From positions 744,001-808,000 of the forward strand of contig NW_026999295.1 of the NCBI RefSeq assembly GCF_037126465.1: a DNA stretch of 64,000 bases, written 5' to 3'. The notes under the pieces are model-generated. The model saw only the letters and a program-made list of their open reading frames with translations, did no database searches and had not been told where the DNA came from. How positions within the stretch are numbered: position 1 is the first letter of the stretch; each line of letters starts with the position of its first letter. The position numbers and the translations under genes were made by a program. Source of the DNA: Ornithodoros turicata. Its lineage: Eukaryota; Arthropoda; Arachnida; Ixodida; Argasidae. This document shows positions 30,787 through 43,889 of the stretch, one piece after another.

Positions 30787-33700
30787 TTAACGCTAAACTG
30801 CCAGGAGAGAACGGCCAGGCCGAGGCTGCGATGGGGGATGATCCTCGTCTCATTATAGGCAGCGGCGTTGCCCTATGACAGGAGCACGTCAGAAGCCAGG
30901 AATTTGAGCACGGCTACGACGTAAACCTGGGCGCCTGCTCCAGAAATTAGGCAAAATTGTCCTTGGGTAGACGCGATAAGAACGACCGAGGGCAAACTCG
31001 ACCACTCCTTTCATGAATCTATTTTTTTCACTTGCTAATTCTAGCTTTTTCACGATTTGATAGGTTGACGCTGGAGAGGTTAACGCTAAAGTGCCAGGAG
31101 AGAACGGCCAGCCCGAGGCTGCGATGGGGGATGATCCTCGTCTCATTATAGGCAGCGGCGTTGCCCTATGTCAGGAGTACGTCAGAAGCGATTAATTTGA
31201 GCACGGCTACGACGTAAACCCGGGCGCCTGCTCCGAGATGTTCTGCAAAATTGCCCTTGGGTAGGACGCGATAACAACGAGCGAGGGCGAACTCGAGCAC
31301 TCCTTTCATGGATCTATTTCTTTCACTTGCTAATTCTAGCTTTTCCACGACTTGATATGTTGACGCTAGAGAGGTTAACGAGAAACTGCCAGGAGAGCAC
31401 AGCCACCCCGAGCTGGCGATGGGGGATGATCCTCGTCTCATTATAGGCAGCGGCGTTGCCCAAGACAGGAGCACGCCAGAAGCCAGGAATTTGAGCACGG
31501 CTACGATGTAAACCCGGGCGATTGCTCCCAGACGTTGGGCAAAATTGCCTTTGGGTAGGACGCGATAACAACGACCGAGGGCGAACTCGAGCACTCCTTT
31601 CATGGATCTAATTCTTTCACCTGCTAATTCTAGCTTTTCCACGACTTGATATGTGAACGCTAGACAGGTTAACGAGAAACTGCCAGGAAAGAACGGCCAG
31701 CCTGAAGCGGCGATCGGGGATGATCCTCGTCTCATTATAGGAAACGGCGTTGCCCTATGTCAGGAGCACGTCAGAAGCGATTAATTTGAGCACGGCTACG
31801 ACGTAAACCCGGGCGCCTGCCCCGAGATGTTCTGCAAAATTGCTTTTGTGTAGGACGCGATAACAACGACCGAGGGCGAACTCGAGCACTCCTTTCATGG
31901 ATCTATATCTTTCACCTGCTAATTCTAGCTTTTCCACGACTTGATATGTGAACGCTAGACAGGTTAACGATAAACTGCCAGGAGAGAACGGCCAGCCCGA
32001 GGCGGCGATGGGGGATGATCCTCTCTCATTATAGGCAGTGGCGTTGCCCTATGACAGGAGCACGCCAGAAGCCAGGACTTTGAGCACGGCTACGATGTAA
32101 ACCCGGGCGCCTGCTCCCAGACGTTGGGCAAAATTGCCCATGGGCAGGACGCGATAACAACGACCGAGGCCGAACTCGAGCACTCCTTTCATGGATCTAT
32201 TTCTTTCACTTGAAATTCTAGCTTTTCCACGACTTGATATGTTGACGCTAGAGAGGTTAACGAGAAACTGCCAGGAGAGAACGGCCAGCCCGAGCCGGCG
32301 ATGGGGGATGATCCTCGTCTCATAATAGGCAGCGGCGTTGCCCTATGACTGGAGCACGCCGGGAGCCAGGAATTTGAGCACGGCTACGATGTAAACCCGG
32401 GCGCCTGCTCCCAGACGTTGGGCAAAATTGCCCTTGGATAGGACGCGATAACAACGACCGAGGGCAAACTCGAGCACTCCTTTCATGGATCTATTTCTTT
32501 CACTTGCTAATTCTAGCTTTTCCACGACTTGATATGTTGACGCTAGAGAGGTTAACGAGAAACTGCCATGAGAGAACGGCCAGCCCGAGGCTGCGATGGG
32601 GGATGATCCTCGTCTCATTATAGGCAGCGGCGTTTCCCTATGACAGGAGCACGACAGAAGCCAGGAATTTGAGCACGGCTACGATGTAAACCCGGACGCC
32701 TGCTCCCAGACGTTGGGCAAAAGTGCCCTTGGGTGGGACGCGATAACAACGACCGAGGGCGAACTCGAGCACTCCTTTCATGGATCTATTTCTTTCACTT
32801 TCTAATTCTAGCTTTTCCACGACTTGATATGTTGACGCTAGAGAGGTTAACGAGAAACTGCCAGGAGAGAACGGCCAGCCCCAGGCGGCGATGGGGGATG
32901 ACCCTCGTCTCATTACAGGCAGCGGCGTTGCCCTATGACAGGAGCACGCCAGAAGCCAGGAAATTTGAGCACGGCTACGATGTAAACCCGGACGCCTGCT
33001 CCCAGACGTTGGGCAAAAGTGCCCTTGGGTGGGACGCGATAACAACGACCGAGGGCGAACTCGAGCACTCCTTTCATGGATCTATTTCTTTCACTTTCTA
33101 ATTCTAGCTTTTCCACGACTTGATATGTTGTCGCTAGAGAGGTTAACGAGAAACTGCCAGGAGAGAACGGCCAGCCCCAGGCGGCGATGGGGGATGACCC
33201 TCGTCTCATTACAGGCAGCGGCGTTGCCCTATGACAGGAGCACGCCAGAAGCCAGGAATTTGAGCAAGGCTAAGATGTAAACCCGGGCGCCTGGTCTGAG
33301 ATGTTCGGCAAAGTTGCCCTTGGGTAGACGCGATAAGAACGACCGAGGGCAAACTCGACCACTCCTTTCAAGAATCTATTTTTTTTCACTTGCTAATTCT
33401 AGCTTTTTCACGATTTGATATGTTGACGCTGGAGAGGTTAACGCTAAAGTGCCAGGACAGAACGACCAGCCCGAGGCGGCGATGGGGGATGATCCTCTCT
33501 CATTTTAGGCAGCGGCGTTGCCCTATGAAGGGAGCACGCCAGAAGCCAGGAATTTGAGCACGGCTACGATGTAAACCCGGGCGCCTGCTCCCAGATGTTG
33601 GGCAAAATTGCCCTTGGGTAGGACGCGATAACAACGACCGAGGGCGAACTCGAGCACTCCTTTCATGGATCTATTTCTTTCACTTGCTACTTCTAGCTTT

Positions 33701-36700
33701 TCCACGACTTGATATGTTGACGCTAGAGAGGTTAACGCTAAACTGCCAGGAGAGAAAGGCCAGCCCGAGGCTGCGATGGGGGATGATCCTCGTCTCATTA
33801 TAGGCAGCGGCGTTGCCCTATGTCAGGAGCACGTCAGAAGCGATTAATTTGAGCACGGCTACGACGTAAACCCGGGCGCCTGCTCCCAGACGATCGGAAA
33901 AATTGCCCTTGGCTAGGACGCGATAAGAACGACCGAGGCCGAACTCGCGCACTCCTTTCATGGACCGGGTCTTCTTCATTCGCTTGCTAATTCCAACTTT
34001 TCCACGAGTTGATATGTTGAGGCTGGAGAGGTTAACGATAAACTGCCAGGAGAGAACGGCCAGCCCGAGCCGGCGATCGGGGATGATCCTCGTCTCATTG
34101 TAGGCAGCGGCGTTGCCCTATGACAGGAGCACGCCAGAAGCCAGGAATTTGAGCACGGCTACGATGTAAACCCGGGCGCCTGCTCCCAGACGTTGGGCAA
34201 AATTGCCCATGGGTAGGACGCGATAACAACGACCGAGGGCGAATTCGAGCACTCCTTTCATGGATCTATTTCTTTCACGTGCTAATTTTAGCTTTTCCAC
34301 GACTTGATATGTTGACGCTAGAGAGGTTAACGAGAAACTGCCAGGAGAGAACGGCCAGCCCGAGGCAGCGATGGGGGATGATCCTCTCTCATTATAGGCA
34401 GCGGCGTTGCCCTATGACAGGAGCACGCCAGAAGCCAGGAATTTGAGCACGGCTACGATGTAAACCCGGGCGCCTGCTCCCAGACGTTGTGCAAAATTGC
34501 CTTTGGGTATGACGCGATAACAACGACCGAGGGCGAACTCGAGCACTCCTTTCATGGATCTATTTCTTTCACCTGCTAATTCTAGCTTTTCCACGACTTG
34601 ATATGTGAACGCTAGACAGGTTAACGATAAACTTTCAGGAGACAACGGCCAGCCCGAGGCGGCGATGGGGGATGATCCTCTCTCATTACAGGCAGTGGCG
34701 TTGCCCTATGACAGGAGCACGCCAGAAGCCAGGAATTTGAGCACGGCTACGGTGTAAACCCGGGCGCCTGCTCCCAGACGTTGGGCAAAATTTCCCATTG
34801 GTAGGACGCGAAAACAATGACCGAGGGCGAACTCGAGCACTCCTTTCATGGATCTATTTCTTTCACTTGCTAATTCTAGCTTTTCCACGACTTGATATGT
34901 TGACGCTAGAAAGGTTAACGATAAACTGCCAGGAGAGAACGGCCAGCCCGAGGCGGCGATGGGGCATGATCCTCGTCTCATTATAGGCAGTGGCGTTGCC
35001 CTATGACAGGAGTACGCCAGAAGCCAGGGATTTGAGCACAGCTACGACGTAAACCTGGGCGTTTCCTCCCAGAAATTGGGCAAAATTGCCCTTGAGTAGA
35101 CGCGATAAGAACGACCGAGGGCAAACTCGAGCACTCCTTTCATGAATCCATTTCTTTCACTTGCTAGTTCTAGCTTTTCCATGATTTGAAATGTTGATGC
35201 TGGAGAGGTTAACGATAAACTGCCAGGAGGGAACGGCCAGCCCGAAGCGGCGATAAGGGATGATCCTCGTCTCATTATATGCAGCGGTGTTGCCCTATGA
35301 CAGGAGCACGTCAGAAGCCAGGAATTTGAGAACGGCTACGACGTAAACCCGGGCGCCTGCTCCCAGACGTTCAGTAAAATTACCCTTGGGTAGACGCGAT
35401 AAGAACGACCGAGGGCGAGAGGGCGAACTCAAGCACTCCTTTCATGGACCGGGTCTTCTTCTTTCCCTTCTTAATTCCAGCCTTTCCACGACTTGATATA
35501 TTGAGGGGGGAGAGGTTAACGATAAACTGCCAGGAGAGAACGGCCAGCCCGAAGCGGCGATAAGGGATGATCCTCGTCTCATTATAGGCAGCGGCGTTGC
35601 CCTATGACAGGAGCACGTCAGAAGCCAGGAATTTGAGAACGGCTACGACGTAAACCCGGGCGCCTGCTCCTAGGCGTTCGGCAAAATTGCCTTTGGGTAG
35701 ACGCGATAAGAACGACCCAGGCCGAACTCGCGCACTCCTTTCATGGACCAGGTCTTCTTGTTTCACTTGCTAATTCTAGCTTTTCCTCGACTTGATACGT
35801 ATGATCACGCTAGAGAGGTTAACGAGAAACTGCCAGGAGAGAACGGCCAGCCCGAGGCAGCGATGGGGGATGATCCTCATCTCATTATAGGCAGCGGCGT
35901 TGCCCTATGACAGGAGCACGTCAAAATCCAGGAATTTGAGTACGGCTACGATGTAAATCCGGGCGCCTGCTCCCAGACGTTCGGCAAAATTGCCCTTGGG
36001 TAGGACGCGATAACAACGACCGAGGGCGCACTCGAGCACTCCTTTCATGGATCTATGTCTTTCGCTTGCTAATCCTAGCTTTTCCACGACTTGATGTGTT
36101 GAGGCTAGAGAGGCTAACGGTAAACTGCCAGGAGAGAACGGCCAGCCCGAGGCGGCGATGGGGGATGATCCTCGTCTCATTATAGGCAGCGGCGTTGCCC
36201 TATGACAGGAGCACGTCAGAAGCCATTAATTTGAGCACGGCTACGACGTAAACCCGGAGGCCTGCCTCCAGACGTTCGGTAAAATTGCCCTTGGCTAGGA
36301 CGCGATAAGAACGACCGAGGCCGAACTCGCGCACTCCTTTCATGGACCGGGTCTTCTTTCACTTGCTAATTCTAGCTTTTCAACGACTTGATATATTGAC
36401 GCTGGAGAGGTTAACGATGAACTGCCAGGAGAGAACGGCCAGCCCGAGGCGGCGATGGGGGACGATTCTAGTCTCATTATAGGCGGAGGCGTTGCCCTAT
36501 GACAGGAGCACATCAGAAGCCAGGAATTTGAGCACGGCTACGACGTAAACCCGTGCACCTGCTCCCAGACGTTCGGCAAAATTGCCCTTGGGTAGGACGG
36601 GATGAGAACGACCCAGGGCGAACTCGCGCACTCCTTTCATGGACCGGGTCTTGTTCATTCGCTTGCTAATTCTAGCTTTTCCACGAGTTGATATGTTGAC

Positions 36701-39234
36701 GCGGGAGAGGTTAACGATAAACTGCCTGGAGAGAACGGCCAGCCCGAGGCGGCGATGGGGGATGATCCTCGTCTCATTATAGGCAGCGGCGTTGCCCGCC
36801 GGCAGGCTCATGTCAGAAGCCAGGAATTCGAACACGGCCACGACGTAAAGCCGGGCGTACCCGGGCGCCTGCTGCCAGACGTCCCGCGAAATTTCCTTTG
36901 GGTAGACGCGATAGGAACGACTGAGGGCGAACTGGAGCACTCCTTCTATGGACCCGGTCTTCTTCTTTTACTTGCTAATTCTAGCTTTTCCACGACATGA
37001 TATGTTGACGCGGGAGAGGTTAACGATAAACTGCCAGGAGAGAACGGCCAGCCCGAGGCGGCGATGGGGGATGACCCTCGTCTCATTATAGGAGGCGGCG
37101 TTGCCCGCCGACAGGCGCATGTCAGAAGCCAGGAATTCGAACACGGCTACGACGTAAACCCGGGCAAACCCGAGCGCCTGCTGCCAGACGTTCCGCGAAA
37201 TTGCCTTTGGGTAGACGCGATAAGAACGAGTCTGGGCGGATTGGAGCGCTCCTCTCATGGATCTATTTCTTTCACTTGCTAATTCTAGCTTTTCGCCGAC
37301 TTGATATGTTGACGCGGGAGAGGTTAACGATAAACTGCCAGGAGAGAACGGCCAGCCCGAGGGGGCGATGGGGGATGATCCTCGTCTCATTATAGGCAGC
37401 GGCGTTGCCCGCCGACAGGCGCATGTCAGAAGCCAGGAATTCGAACACGGCTACGACGTAAATCCGGGCGAACCCGGGCGCCTGCTGACAGACGTTCCGG
37501 GAAATTGCCTTTGGGTAGACGCGATAAGAACGACTGAGGGCGAATGACAGGAGCACGTCAGAAGCCAGGAATTTGAGCACGGCTACGACTTAAACCCGGT
37601 CGCCTGCTCCCAGACGTTCTGCAAAATTGTCCTTGGGTAGACGCGTTAAGAACGACCGAGGGCGAACTCGAGCACTCCTTTCATGAACCGGGTCTTCTTC
37701 TTTCGTTTGCTAATTCTAGCTTTTCCACGACTTGATATGTTGAGGCTAGAGAGGTTAACGATAAACTGCCAGGAGAGAACGGCCAGCCCGAGGCGGCGAT
37801 GGGGTATGATCCTCGTCTCATTATAGGCAGCGGCGTTGCCCACCGACAGGAGCACGCCAGAAGCCAGGAATTTGAGCACGGCTACGATGTAAACCCGGGC
37901 GCCTGCTCCCAGATGTTCGGCAAAATTGCCCTTGGGTGTAGGATACGATAACAACGACCAAGGGCGAATTCGAGCACTCCTTTCATGGATCTATTTCTTT
38001 CACTTGCTAATTCTAGCTTTTCCACGTCTTATATGTTGACGCTAGAGAGGTCAACGAGAATCTGCCAGGAGAGAACGGCCAGCCCGAGGCAGCGATGGGG
38101 GATGATCCTCGTCTCATTACAGGCAGCGGCGTTGCCCTATGACAGGAGCATGCCTGCAGCCAGGAATTTGAGCACGGATACGATGTAAACCCGGGCGCCT
38201 GCTCCCAGACGTTCGGTAAAATTGCCCTTGGCTAGGACGCGATAATTACGACCGAGGCCGAACTCGCGCACTCCTTTCATAGACCGGGTCTTCTTCTTTC
38301 ACTTGCTTATTCTAGCTTTTCAACGACTTGATACATTGACGCTGGAGAGGTTAACGATGAACTGCCAGGAGAGAACGGCCAGCCGGAGCCGGCGATGGGG
38401 GATGATCCTCGTCTCATTGTAGGCAGCGGCGTTGCCCTATGACAGGAGCACGTCAGAAGCCAGGAATTTGAGCACGGCTACGACGTAAACCCGGGCGCCT
38501 GCTCCGAGATGTTCAGCAAAATTGCCCTTGGGTAGGACGCGATAACAACGACCGAGGGCGAACTCGAGCACTCCTTTCATGGATCTATTTCTTTCACTTG
38601 CTAATCCTAGCTTTTCCCCGACTTGATATGTTGACGCTGGAGAGGTTAACGATAAAATGCCAGGAGAGAACGGCCAGCCCGAGGCGGCGATGCAGGATGA
38701 TCCTCGTCTCATTATAGGCAGCGGCGTTGCCCGCCGACAGACGGACTTCAGAAGCAGGGAATTCGAACACGGCTACGACGTAAACCCGGGCGCCTGCTGC
38801 GAGACGTTACGCGAAATTGCCCTTGTGTAGATGCGATAAGAACGACAGAGGGCGCACTCGAGCGCTCCTTTCATGGATCTATTTCTTTTACTTGCTAATT
38901 CTAGCTTTTCCACGACTTGATATGTTGACGCGGAAGAGGTTAACGATAAACTGCCAGGAGAGAACGGCCAGCCCGAGGCGGCGATTGGGGATGATCCTGG
39001 TCTCATTTTAGGCAGCGGCGTTGCCCTATGACAGGAGCACGTCAGAAGCCAGGAATTTGAGCACGGCTACGACGTAAACCCGGGCGCCTGCTCCGAGATG
39101 TTCAGCAAAATTTCCCTTGGGTAGAACGCGATAAGAACGACCGAGGGCGAACTCGAGCACTCCTTTTATGGACCCGGTCTTCTTTTACTTGCTAATTCTA
39201 TCTTTTCGACGTCTTGATATGTTGACGCAGGAGA
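30787..39234. repeat. ~297-bp satellite, block B (about 28 units)
   Basis: Same unit as block A, resuming in phase at TTAACG. Most units have the variant GTTGCCCTATGACAGG where block C has GTTGCCCGCCGACAGG. From about 36.8 kb rightward, units gain a 10-bp internal duplication (AACCCGGGCG) and approach the block C type. Unit lengths vary by a few bases. The block stops at ACGCAGGAGA, the retrotransposon target site. Confidence 0.95.
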
Positions 39235-41285
39235 ACAACAACAACAACTTTATTTTCGGCCTTGGAGAGTGGGGAGTTTCATCGCAACAGGCGATACTCT
39301 ACCCCAGTGCTTGGTGGAATGGGGGGAATAAAATAACGTGCCCCTTTACAATAACGATCGAAGTCCGATGGTGTCCAGAAATGTCAGAAGACCTTTGAGC
39401 GCAGAGCGTTGCTGGGCTGGATTGGGCCAGGGACCAAGCAATTTCGGTAGGGAGAAAGGGCGAGAGTCCAGCTGACGAAGAGACTCGGAGAGTGTGGTTC
39501 GGGAAGGTTCGTAGTGAGGGCAATGAAGAAGAATGTGCTCCAGATCCTCAAAAGCACCACAGTGGCAGCAGGTGGGAGAATCAATTTGTCTCAAGCGGTA
39601 ACGCCACTGAGCTGTAAAGGCCACATCGAGGCGCATGCGGTGGATTAATGCAGCATCCTGACGAGATGTGTTTCGTGGCATGCGGAAAGCGAGCGTGGGA
39701 TCAACTCTGTTCAACATAGAGGGGGGAAGAATGTCGGTTGTCCGTTGGCGGGAAGCCAGGGGTGTCACTAGACGTCGCAGAATTGAACGGCGGTCTCCTC
39801 TAAGCAGAACAATACGGGTCCGGTTCCGAGACGAGAGTGCTGCTTCTGCGGCGCTGTCGGCCTGCTCGTTCCCCACGACACCACAATGGGCTGGAACCCA
39901 CTGGAGAACTAGCCTGTGGCCTGCGGCGTAGATAGCGTGGTAAGCCATTAACACGTCTGTGACTAGGGGTGCGGATGGGCCTCGTATGCCGGAAGTTTCA
40001 ATTGCTTGAAGTGCAGATTTGGAGTCTGTAAAGACTGCCCATTCCCGGGGTGGAAAATCAGCGATGTGTTGTAGAAAGAAAAGGATGGCATAGAGTTCCG
40101 CAGCTGTGGAGGAGGTTGGATGTGAAAGGCGTCTTCCGTGCACGACGCCTTCGGATGGAATGACGAAGGCTGAGGCGGACTTGTTGTTTCGGGATGCGCC
40201 ATCAGTATATGCTGCCGTAAACGTAGAAAACTTCTCGTCTACCAGAGCATGAAAATGGGCTCGGAGGACTTGAGGGGGGACCTGATCTCTTCTTTGCAGA
40301 AGGTTTGGGAGGCGTACAAAAGTGGGCGGTACCGGTAGAGACCAGGGGGCTTCCGGCGGTATAGTGTCCTTAGTTATGAAGCCAGTGAGAGTCTGGCGTG
40401 TCCTCTGCGCTACTCGATAGAAGTCGCTTCCAGGGCGGTATCGAATTTTCCTGAGTAGCGGGTGGCGGGGAATGTGAGCACGCAAACGGAGGTACTGCCG
40501 AGCCGTTTCCCGTTCACGGAGAACTTCAATCGGGAGCTCACCAGCTTCAGCCAGTACTTGTCGTGTTTCAGCCATTCTTGGAACTCCGAGGCATCGACGA
40601 AGGCTTCGAGCAAACAGGGACCGAAGCGTATTTAATGAAGTTGTTGATATCCTGTGCAGAATAGGAAGGCTGTAAAGCACAGTTGCCCTTACCAATGCCG
40701 CGTGAACCGCGAGCAGGGAACGCTGATCACAGCCCCATCCTGGGCCAGAAAGATGTTGGATTGCGGGGAGCCATCGCTGCACTTTAGTTTCAAGGTGTTT
40801 AATGTGCCGAGCCCAGCGCAAGTCCGAGTCGATTACCACGCCAAGGAAGCGGTGAAAGCGTACTGGTTCTAGCTTCTTTAAACCAAGCCAAAGTGGGAAA
40901 TTGGCCATAGCTTTACGCGTGAAAGGGAGCTCGACACACTTTTCGGGTGAAAGGTCCATCCCGAGGTGCGTCAGGTACGTATGGATGTTGTTTAAAGCGA
41001 GCTGCAGGCGGAGCTGGAGAGCCGGGCGTGATTTTCCTACTGTCCAAAGGGCGACGTCATCTGCATACACGGAGAACGACACTTTGCGAGGAATTACTGA
41101 TTGTAGGCCGGCCATCACCACGTTAAAGAGTGTCGGGCTGAGAATGCTTCCTTGGGGGACTCCTTGGGGAACAGGATGCTGAGGGCTTTGGCCTTGGGAC
41201 GTACGGACAGCGACAGTTCGGTCCGTAAGGAAGTCTTGGAGCCAGATGAAGAGCCGACCGGATACTCCAAACGAGCGCAAGGCAC
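39235..41285 (-). mobile_element. I-clade non-LTR retrotransposon, 5' truncated, in the satellite
   Basis: A perfect 10-bp duplication ACGCAGGAGA (39225-39234, 41286-41295) bounds the insertion. On the minus strand it ends ...AAAATAAAG then a (TTG)n tail of about five units, the mark of target-primed reverse transcription. It contains the open frame at 39346-41285. The 5' end is cut inside the RT domain, so ORF1, the AP endonuclease and the first RT blocks are absent. Confidence 0.9.
39346..41285 (-). CDS. partial ORF2: reverse transcriptase and RNase H (I-clade)
   Basis: About 644 uninterrupted codons. Counting from the first Met, GVPQGSILSPTLFN is at residues 40-53 and the catalytic YADD at 72-75. 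The thumb block FHRFLGVVIDSDLRW is near 142-156. An RNase H domain has D360 (AAYTDGAS), E395 (TAAELYAI), D419 (FTDSKSALQ), H465 (WVPAHC) and D475 (NEQAD), all intact. A CCHC knuckle (C571/572, C574, H582, C587) lies near the C-terminus. RT plus RNase H in this order marks the I group. No stop or frameshift is seen, so the insertion is young. The start shown is only the truncation point. It is inactive without its 5' part. Confidence 0.9.
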
Positions 41286-41497
41286 ACGCAGGAGAGATTA
41301 ACGGTAAAACCCGTGGTTAAACCGGTGGTTAACCCTTGGGTAGGACGCGATAACAACGACCGAGGGCGAACTCGAGCACTCCTTTCATGGATCTATTTCT
41401 TTCACTTGCTAATTCTAGCTTTTCAACGACTTGATATGTTGACGCGGGAGCGGTTAACGATAAACTGCCAGGAGAGAACGGCCAGCCCGAGGCGGCG

Positions 41498-43341
41498 ATG
41501 GGGGATGATCCTCGTCTCATTATAGGCAGCGGCGTTGCCCGCCGACAGGCGCATGTCAGAAGCCAGGAATTCGAACATGGCTACGACGTAAACCCGGGCG
41601 AACCCGGGCGCAGGCTGCCAGACGTTCCGCGAAATTGCCTTTGGGTAGACGCGATAAGAACGACTGAGGGCGAACTCCAGCACTCCTTTCATGGATCTAT
41701 TTCTTTCACTTGCTAATTCTAGCTTTTCCCCGACTTGATATGTTGACGTTGGAGAGGTTAACGATAAACTGCCAGGAGAGAACGGCCAGCCCGAGGCTGC
41801 GATGGGGGATGATCCTCGTCTCATTATAGGCAGCGGCGTTGCCCGCCGACAGGCGCATGTCAGAAGCCAGGAATTCGAACACGGCTACGACGTAAACCCG
41901 GGCGAACCCGTGCGCCTGCTGCCAGACGTTCCGCGAAATTGCCTTTGGGTAGACGCGATAAGAACGACTGAGGGCGAACTGGAGCACTCCTTTTATGGAC
42001 CCGGTCTTCTTCTTATACTTGCTAATTATATATTTTCCACGACTTGATATGTTGACGCGAGAGAGGTTAATGATAAACTGCCAGGAGAGAACGGCCAGCC
42101 CGAGGCTGCGATGGGGGATGATCCTCGTCTCATTATAGGCAGCGGCGTTGCCCGCCGACCGGCGCATGTCAGAAGCCAGGAATTCGAACACGGCTACGAC
42201 GTAAACCCGTGCGAACCCGGGAGCCTGCTGCGAGACGTTCCGCGAAATTGCCTTTGGGTAGACGAAATAAGAACGACTGAGGGCGAACTGGAGCACTCCT
42301 TTTATGGACCCGGTCTTCTTCTTATACTTGCTAATTATATATTTTCCACGACTTGATATGTTGACGCGAGAGAGGTTAACGATAAACTGCCAGGAGAGAA
42401 CGGCCAGCCCGAGGCTGCGATGGGGGATGATCCTCGTCTCATTATAGGCAGCGGCGTTGCCCGCCGACCGGCGCATGTCAGAAGCCAGGAATTCGAACAT
42501 GGCTACGACGTAAACCCGGGCGAACCCGGGCGCCTGCTGCCAGACGTTCCGCGAAATTGCCTTTGGGTAGACGCGATAAGAACGACTGAGGGCGAACTCC
42601 AGCACTCCTTTCATGGATCTATTTCTTTCACTTGCTAATTCTAGCTTTTCCCCGACTTGATATGTTGACGTTGGAGAGGTTAACGATAAACTGCCAGGAG
42701 AGAACGGCCAGCCCGAGGCTGCGATGGGGGATGATCCTCGTCTCATTATAGGCAGCGGCGTTGCCCGCCGACAGGCGCATGTCAGAAGCCAGGAATTCGA
42801 ACACGGCTACGACGTAAACCCGGGCGAACCCGTGCGCCTGCTGCCAGACGTTCCGCGAAATTGCCTTTGGGTAGACGCGATAAGAACGACTGAGGGCGAA
42901 CTGGAGCACTCCTTTTATGGACCCGGTCTTCTTCTTATACTTGCTAATTATATATTTTCCACGACTTGATATGTTGACGCGAGAGAGGTTAACGATAAAC
43001 TGCCAGGAGAGAACGGCCAGCCCGAGGCTGCGATGGGGGATGATCCTCGTCTCATTATAAGCAGCGGCGTTGCCCGCCGACCGGCGCATGTCAGAAGCCA
43101 GGAATTCGAACACGGCTACGACGTAAACCCGTGCGAACCCGGGAGCCTGCTGCGAGACGTTCCGCGAAATTGCCTTTGGGTAGACGAAATAAGAACGACT
43201 GAGGGCGAACTCGAACACTTCTTTTATGGACCCGGTCTTCTTCCTTTACTTGCTAATTCTAGCTTTTCCACGACTTGACATGTTGACGCGGGAGAGGTTA
43301 ACGATAAACTGCCAGGAGAGAACGGCCAGCCCGAGGCGGCG
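41498..43341. repeat. 922-bp three-unit higher-order repeat, two copies
   Basis: Equivalent unit starts at 41498/42420, 41802/42724 and 42111/43033 are each 922 bp apart, with shared private variants (CCGTGCGCCTG, ACGAAATAAGAAC, TTATACTTGCTAATTATATATT). A few substitutions separate the copies. Confidence 0.85.
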
Positions 43342-43889
43342 ATGGGGGATGATCCTTGTCTCATTATAGGCAGCGGCGTTACCCGCCAACAGGCGCATGT
43401 CAGAAGCCAGGAATTCGAACACGGCAACGACGTAAACCCGGGCGAACCCGGGCGCCTGCTGCCAGACGTTCCGCGAAATTGCCTTTGGGTAGACGCGAGA
43501 AGAACGACTGAGGGCGAACTCGAGCACTCCTTTCATGGATCTATTTCTTTCACTTGCTAATTCTAGCTTTTCCCCGACTTGATATGTTGACGTTGGAGAG
43601 GTTAACGATAAACTGCCAGGAGAGAACGGCCAGCCCGAGGCGGCGATGGGGGATGATCCTCGTCTCATTATATAGGCAGCGGCGTTGCCCGCCGACAGGC
43701 GCATGTCAGAAGCCAGGAATTCGAACACGGCTACGACGTAAACCCGGGCGAACCCGGGAGCCTGCTGCCAGACGTCCCGCGAAATTGCCTTTAAGTAGAC
43801 GCAATAAGAACGACTGAGGGCGAACTCGAGCACTCCTTTTATGGACCCGGTCTTCTTCTTTTACTTGCTAATTCTAGCTTTTCCACGAC

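Noticed and set aside
39668..41182. Plus-strand frames opposite the retrotransposon
   Set aside because: They are antisense shadows of the RT-RNase H frame, with no motifs of their own.
41706..42746. 346-codon minus-strand open frame in the satellite
   Set aside because: It exists only because the 309-bp unit is a multiple of three and happens to lack stops in this frame. It repeats the same ~103 residues and breaks in neighbouring units.
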